DNA of 64,000 nt from Pedinophyceae sp. YPF-701 (Eukaryota; Chlorophyta; Pedinophyceae): contig CAJZHL010000010.1 in the NCBI GenBank assembly GCA_916048055.1, positions 836,001 to 900,000 on the forward strand, written 5' to 3'. The position numbers and the translations under genes were made by a program. Numbering within the stretch: position 1 is the stretch's first letter; every line of letters starts with the position of its first letter. Under the pieces are notes generated by a model. The model did not search any database, was not told the DNA's origin, and was given only the letters and a program-made list of their open reading frames with translations. Of the stretch, positions 54,265 to 62,261 are shown one piece after another.

Positions 54265-55828
54265 TCAGTCCTTGTTGGCCTCGGCGATGCCGTTGAAGAT
54301 GGACGTGAGGATGCGCGGCGCGTCCTGCGGGTGCACGCGCACGCGGAAGATCTCGTCCGACCCGCCTGACTCAGGGAACCCGAACCACGCCTTGAGGAAG
54401 CCCGTGACGCCCGTGGCCGCGCCCGCCGCCATGCCGGCCCCGTTGGTGCGGAAGGTGTTGGTGTTGCGCAGCCGCAGCTCGATGAAGCACTTGCCGTCCT
54501 TGGACACGCAGCGCGTGCACCCGTAGAAGCAGCCCCGCGACACGTAGTTGCGCTCGGTCACGCGCCGGACCTGCACCGCGCGGTCGGGGGTGTCATTGTC
54601 GTATATGTACCTGTGTCGTGCACGAACGACGCTTGAACGTGCCGACGTCCGCGGCTCGACGAGGCGCCGCGCACTGCGCCGGCGGCAGCTGCGGCTGGCG
54701 GTGGATGCGCGCCGCGAGCCCGCCACGCGCGGCCCTGGTTCACGCGGCGGGCGCCGCATACACACAACAACATGTACATGCGCACCTCCATGATGTCGCT
54801 CCAGAGGAAGGAGCGCATGGTGCTGCTGCCGTTGGACGTCCCCTGGTCGCAGGTGTAGCAGCAGGCGCGCAGGTGCCTGTCGTCCTGGACGTCCTGCCCG
54901 ACGACGAGGCGCTTGTCGGTGACCAGAATGTCGACGGTCTCGTTGAGAGAGAAGTCCAGCGGGCAGCAGGGGTTCCGGAGGAGGCCGCAGCAGCACGCGC
55001 CGAGCACGGGCTGGAAGAACGCGCCGTGGAACCTGTCCGTGACGGTTTCGCCCTTCATCAGCGGCGGCACCGGGAGCTCCTCCGCCGTCGGGGCGTTCTG
55101 CGCTGGGCAGCGGGGGGCGTGCAGCGGGAGGTCGCGGACCGGCGCGGGGGACCGCGAGCGGGCTGCTCAGCGCGGCAGCGACCGCGAGGACGCAGCGGCG
55201 CTGGAACCCGCGCGCAGACAGTGGATCATGGTTGAATGTGAATGTAATAGTTGTCGCATCGGGGGTTCCTGCGTCTCGAAACGACCAGTCCGGCCAGGCC
55301 GCGGACGCGGCGCGCGATCCACGGCGACGCCGCGACGCGGAAGCGCGCATGCGCCGTTCCGGCGGGTGCAGGGCGTGGGCGTGTTGGCGGCGGCGCCACG
55401 CGCCGGTGCGCGGCGGGTCGCGGCGGGCGAGGTCGTCCGCGGGGCGCACCAGGAAGTAGGGCTTAATGCCGGCGTTCTCGTCGCAGCAGAACTTGCAGCA
55501 CTCGACCGTCCTGCGCACCGCCTTCATGCGCCATGCCGCCTTGATGCGCTTCCCGTACGCGTCGCGGCTGTCCTCGATCTGCTCGTGGTTGGGCCGCGTC
55601 AGGAACGCGTGGTCCCGGATCTGCGGGAGCGCAGGCGCAGCGTCGAACGTGAGCCACCGTCGTGAGGCGTCGGCACAGATTGGGCTCTGGGGCCACGCCC
55701 GGGGCTCTCGACCGCACAACAGGCCCGCGTGCTCGCCCCCGTCGGATGTCTTGTGCGAGAAAAGGCGCTGGCGGTACGAAATCGGACAGGATCGGCCCTG
55801 CGGCACCGCTGCTAACGCTCTCGGCCAT
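54265..55828 (-). CDS. Cysteine-rich protein of unknown family
   Basis: Exons 55778-55828, 55450-55620, 54778-55097 and 54265-54610 (295 aa); all splice phases close, which supports a real gene. The N-terminus is MAESVSSGAAGPILSDF, then IRDHAFLTRPNHEQIEDSRD and a helix-like KRIKAAWRMKAVRRTVECC. Clustered Cys: ECCKFCCDE, GACCCGLLRNPCCPLD, RACCYTC and SRGCFYGCTRC. Between them are β-strand-like stretches (ETVDILVTDKRLVVG, SFLWSDIMEVRMYIY, KCFIELRLRNTN) that recall a PH/GRAM-like lipid-binding fold (L-x-V-T-D-x-R-L-V). The end reads FRVRVHPQDAPRILTSIFNG. No signal peptide or classical helix; the CCC groups could be palmitoylated or bind metal. I do not recognise the family. Confidence 0.65.
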
Positions 55829-57518
55829 CGGGTGGTCGGCAACGAGCCGGGCCGCCAAACAGGCGCGACACGGGGCATTCGACGCAATCCGACGGTCTAT
55901 GCGGCCTCTTTGAGCATGATAGACGCGATCGCGAGCCACATTGCTCGATCGCAGCGCATCACGCGGCAGGATCGCTCTCGCGGACCGGCAGGGCACTCTA
56001 GAGGGCGCAGCGCCGTCGCGCGCCGATCGAGCCGTTTCGAGCTCCCGAGAGCGCTTGAAACAGGTCCCTGAAATCGCAACATGCGCCCCAGGGCACCAAC
56101 GCTGCGTTCCAGCGCGCGGGCGACCCACCGGGCGCGAGTAACCACTCTCGGGCGCTCCATTGGAGTTCGCGACCTGCATCGTGGCGGCGGGCTTGTCGCG
56201 GCTCGGACGGCGTCGACGATCGAGGACGGCCGCGTTGGCGCTCGCGCGGTAGTGTCCCCGCAGCCCTCGACCGCCGCGCTACGTGCTGCGCCCGCCGGCC
56301 TCGAATGGATAGGCCCCACGGCTGTCAGGGGCTGAGCCGCGGAACACCGCCAGCTCCGACAGCGCCTGTCCCCGTCCTGCGGCTCCGCGGGGGACCGAGC
56401 GTAGGATCGCGCGACATCCTTCTCCGCGAAAGCCGCGTCCGGGGCCCCGTCGCAAAGGTGCGGTGTGCAGGCAGCACACCGTCGCGTTGGCCGGGATGCC
56501 TCGCCGCCGCTCAGATGCCGACACCGTTGAACTGGCCGTAGAATCGTTGTAACGACAGAGGGCGAGCGCGAATCACGTGCTTTGGCCGCCCAGATCGCCG
56601 TCGTGCTGCTTGCCCTGTTCTGGTGCCCTAATCCGTACCGATTGCGCGGGCCGATTGCGCGACGGGGCCGCGGAGGGCCCGGCCGTGACGCGAACGCGGC
56701 GGGAGGCGCGGGGTTCTCCCGCGAACGCGGCTGCCCGTCCGCCCGGCTCGCACTCTGCAGCACTGCCTGGCGACGAGGGCAACACAGGGCTGCGCGCTGG
56801 TCCGGCATGACCATCGCGGAGGTTCGCGGCCTCGTAGCTGCCACGCGCAGGCGGTCAGGGCGCGGCGGTCCGCATGGTAGATCGCTGTGTCGAGCACCTT
56901 GGGCAGCCCCAGCTCCACGCGGTCGCTGCGGCACGTGACGAATCCACGGGCCGCGGTGCCGCGCTCGCGCTGCTGGGCGCGCATCTCCGCGCGCGCTCGA
57001 GCCCAGTTGCGGCCAGCTAGGACGGAGGGTTGGGAGCCGGCTGCTGAGCGTTCGCGGTGCTGCCTGGGGGGGTCATCCTGACTTACCCCCCCCTGGCAGC
57101 GGAAATGCAGCCCGACGTGATTGTGCGCGCGATGGCGCGGCGAGGGCATGTCCGTATCGTGACGCTGGCGCTCCGGTTCCACGCACTCAGGGACGCAAGA
57201 CGTTGCGGCTGCCTTACCTAGAAACAGCAGCGTGCAACGCAGGTCCGCGTCGGGGAGGCCGCTTGACCGCGCGAGGTCGCCCTCCCGCGTCCTTGTTGAT
57301 TCTCTAGTGCGTGAGGCATCGCGTGTGGCTCCTTTGAGGCCCGCGTCCCTGCGTTTCGGGAGCAAGAGAGCCGTAGCAAGCTCCAAGGGGTTAAAAACTC
57401 CGCTTTATTTGCCAGCATGCGCCCCTCCGCTTGACCACCTTCGCTCCTCGCTGTAGTTGCGGCTCGTCGGAGGCCGAGGACGCACCGGCGCGCGCGCCTC
57501 GTCGCCCCAGGCGGAGCG
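55829..57518. other. Largest right-hand intergenic gap, no gene seen
   Basis: A 1.7-kb region between the divergent Cys-rich (-) and TPT-family (+) genes. Open frames on both strands lack conserved motifs and show none of the strong GC3 and splice signals seen in the real genes. It contains the hairpin at 57061-57098. A small gene cannot be excluded. Confidence 0.45.
57061..57098. repeat. GC-rich hairpin (G7/C8 stem)
   Basis: Bases 57061-57072 (TGCCTGGGGGGG) pair with 57087-57098 (CCCCCCCTGGCA) with one T-T mismatch and a 14-nt loop. No gene ends here, so a terminator role is not supported. Confidence 0.55.
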
Positions 57519-58649
57519 ATGCCCGGCAACGGTAGCGGAACCGCGCGCGCGCGGGCCGCGGCCGGGATCCGGTCGGCGTTCATCGTGGCCATCTGGATGT
57601 GGGCAGGCTCCTTGATGATCTTCGTCACCAGGCAAGCCCCCTCTCGCCCCGGCTCGCACGCAATCGCAACGCGAGCCCTCTGCACGCCCAGCGCACACGC
57701 GCCCCTCCCGCCACGCAGGCTCACGATGGTCGAGCAGGCCTTCCCGGCGCGCATCACGCTCCTCGCAGCCGCCTCCGCGACGTCCACGCTCGCCGGCTTC
57801 GCCTCGCGCCTGCGTCCCGCCATCCTGCCCTATCCCCGCCGAACGCCCAAGCACCTCACGCTGCGCCACACGGGGCCCGAGCTCAGCTGGGGCGCTGCTG
57901 CGGCGATCGCCGCGGCCGCGAACGCCGCCCTGCTCCTCGGTTGCGTCGCCAACGGCCACCTCAGCCTCAGCTTCGTAACGCAACTCAAGGCCGCCGTGCC
58001 GCTCATCACGCTGGGCGCGCTGCTGTTCCTGCGCGTGGAGGCGTGGTCGCGGCGGATCGCCGCGCCGGTCGCTGGCGTCGCGCTTGGCGTGCTGTGGGCG
58101 GCGCGAGAGGAGGCGAGAGGGGGGCGGTTCGCGTGGCGCGGCGTGGTCGCGTTCCTGCTCTCCGCGGCGTGCGAGGCGGCGCGCGTGGCGCTGACGGAGC
58201 GCGCGGTGCGGTCGCAGCGCGTGCCGGCGGCGCGGGCGATGGCGCGGGTGTCGCTGGCCTGCACGCTGATGCTCGCGGCAGCGGCAGTGGCCGTCGAGTG
58301 GGTTCCGGGGGGGCGTGCGGAGCGTGCGGCGGGGGCGTGGCGGCTGATGGTGCGGCACCCGATGGTGTACGCGACGTGGGTGTGGCTGGGCACGGCGGTG
58401 CAAATGACGACGCTGTGGGCCGTAAGGGAGGTGGGCGCGCTCACGCTCAAGGCGTCGGCGTGCCTGCGCAACGTCCTCGTGATCGTTGGCGCCGTTTGCA
58501 CGGGCGAGGTGGTCACGGCGCGGCAGGCGGGCGGGTACGCCGTGGCGGTTGCGTCGTTCCTGCTGTACTCGCGGGAACGGGCGGCGGAGGCGGCGCGGGC
58601 GGCGGAGGGGGCCGCGGGGCGCGCACGGGCCAAGACGAAGACGGCGTGA
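57519..58649 (+). CDS. Triose-phosphate/nucleotide-sugar (TPT) family transporter
   Basis: Exons 57519-57631 and 57719-58649 (347 aa); the 87-nt intron begins GCAAGC, is in frame and stop-free, and its retention would give 376 aa. Around 8-10 hydrophobic segments can be traced, starting FIVAIWMWAGSLMIFVT, then LLAAASATSTLAGFA, AAAAIAAAANAALLLGCVA and FVTQLKAAVPLITLGALLFL. Further ones are GVALGVLWAA, VVAFLLSAACEAARVAL, VSLACTLMLAAAAVAVEWV, YATWVWLGTAVQMTTLWAV and VLVIVGAVCTGEVVTARQAGG. The S-F-V-T-Q-L-K-A-A-V-P-L-I-T block matches the drug/metabolite superfamily TPT branch (sugar-phosphate or nucleotide-sugar antiport across plastid envelope or Golgi). The C-terminus is basic and Ala-rich (AGRARAKTKTA). 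The substrate cannot be inferred. Confidence 0.78.
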   Translation: MPGNGSGTARARAAAGIRSAFIVAIWMWAGSLMIFVTRQAPSRPGSHAIATRALCTPSAHAPLPPRRLTMVEQAFPARITLLAAASATSTLAGFASRLRPAILPYPRRTPKHLTLRHTGPELSWGAAAAIAAAANAALLLGCVANGHLSLSFVTQLKAAVPLITLGALLFLRVEAWSRRIAAPVAGVALGVLWAAREEARGGRFAWRGVVAFLLSAACEAARVALTERAVRSQRVPAARAMARVSLACTLMLAAAAVAVEWVPGGRAERAAGAWRLMVRHPMVYATWVWLGTAVQMTTLWAVREVGALTLKASACLRNVLVIVGAVCTGEVVTARQAGGYAVAVASFLLYSRERAAEAARAAEGAAGRARAKTKTA

Positions 58650-59097
58650 GAGGGGCTGTTGGGGGCGTGCGGGTCGCGGAGGCACGTGGAGAGGAGGTCT
58701 GCTGGCGCTGGGGAAGAGGCGGCCGGCGACGGAGGATTCGGTGTTCGGCGACAGCCGAGACACGAGCATTGTTTTGAGGATCCAGCCACGCGCAGGGTCT
58801 GCATGTCCATTCAATCATCTCGACTGCAAAACAAGTCAATGAGTAATACTGACAAAGACGACTGCCGCTGAGCAGCAGGGCGTTGCGCGCCGCCCACGTG
58901 TCATGAACTACCAGCACGACGACGCGCGTCACCTGGAGCTCGCACTGACCACGGAACGGTGTGGCCGAGAGCCGCATGCGACCGCCGCCACGCCCTCGCC
59001 CGCGTCCGCTACACTCCCGCGACGCCGCCCGCCGCACGAAGCCTCCCGGCGCACCCCGCGTGGCACGCCAGCACCCACACCTCGCACGCGGCGCTCC
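58650..59097. other. Convergent 3' spacer, no gene seen
   Basis: Separates the 3' ends of the transporter (+) and IFT81 (-). The stretch 58760-58870 is less GC-rich. A plus-strand frame here runs into antisense IFT81 sequence and is not a gene. Confidence 0.5.
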
Positions 59098-61491
59098 TCA
59101 CAGCACAAACACGTTCCCCGCTGCCGTCGTAAACTCCTGCTGGTCGCCGAACCCGCCGGTCCCGTCCGCGCCGCGGCTCCGCAGCTTGGCGTCGAGCAGG
59201 TCCTTCAGCCCCGCCAGCACCTTGTTCTGCCCCGCCAGCGACGTCGCCACCTTGGCCGAGTCCCTCTCGTCCAGGCGCAGCGCCTCCGCCTGCTTCTCGG
59301 CCTCGCTGAGCGTGCGCTTCAGGCGCATCTGCATGCGCTTGTTCTCCTCGGAGATGTTCGCGAGCTTCACCCGAGCCTCGACGACGCCCGCGAGGCAGCT
59401 CTGCGCCAGGAAGTGTTGCCGCTGCGCGCCCTCGATGCGGCCGCGGAGCTGCCCGACGTCGTCCTCGAGCGCGCGGTACCCCGACGAGGCCTCCGCGAGC
59501 ACGCGCCGCGCCTCGCGAGACTTCTCGTCGAAAATCGACTGCAGTCGCGTCTCCTCCTCTTTCAACGCGCGGCGTTCCTTGATCAGCGGCACCAGCTCGG
59601 CCTCGCGCGCCTTGATGCGCGCGCCCACCTCGTTCACCGCGTGGCCCATCTCGCCGACCACCGCGGTGCGCTCGGCCTCGTCCGTCATGCCGCCGACGCC
59701 CCCCCCCCACCCGCCCGACCCCCCCGCCCCCTGCCCGACCCGCGCCAGCTGCGCCGACGCCTCGCTGTACCCCTTCACGCCGGACTGCGCCTCGATCTCG
59801 TGCACCTGCTCCCGCATCGCCGCCGCCTGCGCCTCGAGCAGCGCCGCCGTCCGGTCCAGCACCCACGACTCTGCTTCAACACCCCCCAGCTCCGCCTTCG
59901 CGCGGCGGTACTCCGGGAGGCGCGCGTTCAGCGCCGCCTCGCGCGCCGCGAGCGCCTCGGGCGTGACCTCCCCCCCGGCCGCCCCGAACGACCCCGGCCG
60001 GGGGGAGTCCGCAACACCCCCCCCGTTGGCGCCGGGCGCGCCGGTCTTCTCCTCGAGCTCGCGCAGCAGCGCGCGGCGCTTCTCCTCCACGCGGTCCTTC
60101 TTCGCGCGCATGTCCGTCAGCTTCCGCTCGCACGCCGCGAACATCTGCTGCTGCTGACGCAGCGCCAAGTACCCCCTGTCCTGCGTCAGCGCCGCCTGCA
60201 CGCCCTGCTTCTCCGCAACCAGCTCCGCCAGCCGCCGCGCCGCCTCGTCGCGCTCCCGCGTCACGCCGCCCAGGTCCTCCTCGCTCGCCGCCGGGTACGC
60301 CAGCGCCTGGCGCATCGCCAGCAGCCGCGCCTCCTTCTGCTCGAGCTGCTTCGGCAGCGTCTCCTGCACGAGCACGCGCAGGTCCGCGACCACCTCCGTC
60401 TGCGCGCGCAGGATCTCCTCCGCGCTGCCGCCCTCCATCACGAACCGCAGCTGCCGCGTGCGCGACTGCATCTCCTCGAGCTGCCGCTGCATCGCGCCCT
60501 GCGCGTCCACCTGGCTCCGGATCTGCCGCCGCAGCACCTGCCCGGCCTCGCGCGCCTCCCGCACCGCCTGCGCCGCCGCGGCGATCGTCTCCCCCTCCTC
60601 GATCTCCTGCACGCGCTCGCGCAGCCGCTCCACGCGCGTCTCGAGGCGGTGCTTGTCCTCCTGCAGCTGCTTCATGTCCTCCTGCAGCCGGGACTCGTCC
60701 GCGCGGGCCGCCTCCTGCTCCGCCAGCGACTTGTGCAGCGCAATGAAGTCCTCCTGGTGACTCTTGATGTCCGCCAACAGCTGCTGCGCCTCCGCGTCCA
60801 TGCGGATCGAGTCCGGCAGCGTGGGGTTCGTCAGGAACCACCCGACGTGCGCAGCCTGCGTGAGCGCGTCGCCCTGCCCAACCAGCCACCGCAGGACCGG
60901 CACCAGCGTGTCGTTCTGCGCGCTGGCCAGCGCGTCGACGAGCATGCCGGGCTGGAGCATCGACGCGCCCGGGGGACGGTACTTGGTCTGCGGGGGCGAG
61001 GTGCGGGGCGGAGGGAGCGCGGTGGACGGCGCGCGCGGCGCGTGGGGTGCGTTGGCGGCGAGTACGTGTGCGCGCGTGGCGGGGCCGCGACGCGACGTAG
61101 GCGGCGCTGCTGCGGTCGTGGAGGATGGGTGGGTGGCGGGGAGGGCGGCGCGGGGGTGTGCGGTGCGGGAGGGCGCCGGTGCGGCGCGGAGCGGGCCGGC
61201 AGGTGGGAGGGGGGCGGGGAGGCCGCGTGAGGGCGTGGGGGCGCGGGGGGGCGCGGTGGGGCGGCGGCGGGGGCGCACCATGCGGAGGAAGAGTTCGACG
61301 CGGTCCGCGACGACGCGGGGGCCCTCGCGGCGCACGTCCGCGCGCGTGAGCTTGGGCTGCACTCGGCTGCAGGCGTCCATGACGAGCTGGAGCATATCGA
61401 GGCCCTGGCGCTGCCCGAGGTCGACCATGGAGAGGTGGATGTCGAAGGGCGGGTTCGCGAGGCGCTCCGCGATGACCTGGAGGTCGCTCAT
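59098..61491 (-). CDS. IFT81: Intraflagellar transport protein IFT81
   Basis: Exons 61279-61491 and 59098-60987 (700 aa, close to the usual length). IFT81 is an IFT-B core protein that pairs with IFT74 and binds tubulin for ciliary assembly. The N-terminal calponin-homology-like domain reads IAERLANPPFDIHLSMVDLG, then GLDMLQLVMDACSRVQPKLT, then TKYRPPGASMLQPGMLVDAL and VLRWLVGQGDALTQAAHVGW. The rest is nearly continuous coiled coil (QEDMKQLQEDKHRLETRVER, LRRQIRSQVDAQGAMQRQLE, and others), broken by a Gly-rich linker (GQGAGGSGGWGGGVGGM) and a Pro/Gly spacer near GAPGANGGG. The 291-nt intron is stop-free in frame. The start Met is the first of the CH domain. Presence of IFT81 means the organism has or had cilia. 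Confidence 0.93.
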   Translation of the reverse strand: MSDLQVIAERLANPPFDIHLSMVDLGQRQGLDMLQLVMDACSRVQPKLTRADVRREGPRVVADRVELFLRMVRPRRRPTAPPRAPTPSRGLPAPLPPAGPLRAAPAPSRTAHPRAALPATHPSSTTAAAPPTSRRGPATRAHVLAANAPHAPRAPSTALPPPRTSPPQTKYRPPGASMLQPGMLVDALASAQNDTLVPVLRWLVGQGDALTQAAHVGWFLTNPTLPDSIRMDAEAQQLLADIKSHQEDFIALHKSLAEQEAARADESRLQEDMKQLQEDKHRLETRVERLRERVQEIEEGETIAAAAQAVREAREAGQVLRRQIRSQVDAQGAMQRQLEEMQSRTRQLRFVMEGGSAEEILRAQTEVVADLRVLVQETLPKQLEQKEARLLAMRQALAYPAASEEDLGGVTRERDEAARRLAELVAEKQGVQAALTQDRGYLALRQQQQMFAACERKLTDMRAKKDRVEEKRRALLRELEEKTGAPGANGGGVADSPRPGSFGAAGGEVTPEALAAREAALNARLPEYRRAKAELGGVEAESWVLDRTAALLEAQAAAMREQVHEIEAQSGVKGYSEASAQLARVGQGAGGSGGWGGGVGGMTDEAERTAVVGEMGHAVNEVGARIKAREAELVPLIKERRALKEEETRLQSIFDEKSREARRVLAEASSGYRALEDDVGQLRGRIEGAQRQHFLAQSCLAGVVEARVKLANISEENKRMQMRLKRTLSEAEKQAEALRLDERDSAKVATSLAGQNKVLAGLKDLLDAKLRSRGADGTGGFGDQQEFTTAAGNVFVL

Positions 61492-62261
61492 GGTGCCCTG
61501 CGAGCGCGGGGGAGCGGAGGGCGGGCGTGAGGGGCCAGCGGTGGGCTTGGGATGCGGCGGACGCGCTGGTCCTGGGATTATACGGCGAGCTGGCTGTGCC
61601 GGAGGGGAGGCTGGGGACTGGGGACGAGGTTCCGGGCAGGAGGGGGCGCCGCTCAGGGCCGGACGTTGCGGGGGAGGCGGAAACATGGCGCGTGAGGCAT
61701 CAGAGTGGGAAAGGGCGTCCGTGCGGCCCCTGACGTGGGTCCACGGACCTGAGCGCAGGCGTGGGGGGAGGTTTGTGTGCGTGGATGCGCGTGACAGTGC
61801 GGGTCGGCGGGTGTGGGGCTCGCCTGCTTCCGTAGATTCGAACAAAGGGCAGGGCGGGCAGCGCTCCGTGCTGCTGGGGCCGCGTGTGCGGCAGATGAGG
61901 CGGGTGTCGACGCCGCAACACGCCAGCGACGAAGGAACCGACCGCACGCGCGCAATCCTGGCCGCGACCGACCGCGAGCGGCGCCTATATCCCGCTGACA
62001 AAGTCCACGAGACAGTCTCAGACTCCTCCTGGGTTCTGAGGCCTTGACACCGGAGGCCTCTCGCGACGCTGTCTGCGCGAGACAAGCGCGCGGAGCTGGT
62101 GACGCTGTGGGAGGAGTCGGGAGCAACGAAGGTAAATACTAAATGCTATTTAACGTGGTGGGCGTCAATCACGACAGCACGCGCGGTCCATGAACGGCAC
62201 GGCGCGACGCGCCAGGGCAGCTCCGGCCGCAGCAAGCAAGCACATCACAGCCGCACGCCGC
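61492..62261. other. Intergenic, no gene seen
   Basis: Between the IFT81 5' end and the UGDH 3' end, both minus strand; it presumably contains the IFT81 promoter. No motif was recognised. Confidence 0.5.

Noticed and set aside
58903-61230. A 775-codon plus-strand frame rich in Arg, Leu and His
   Set aside because: It is exactly antisense to the IFT81 coiled-coil exon, whose minus-strand reading is a clear homologue.
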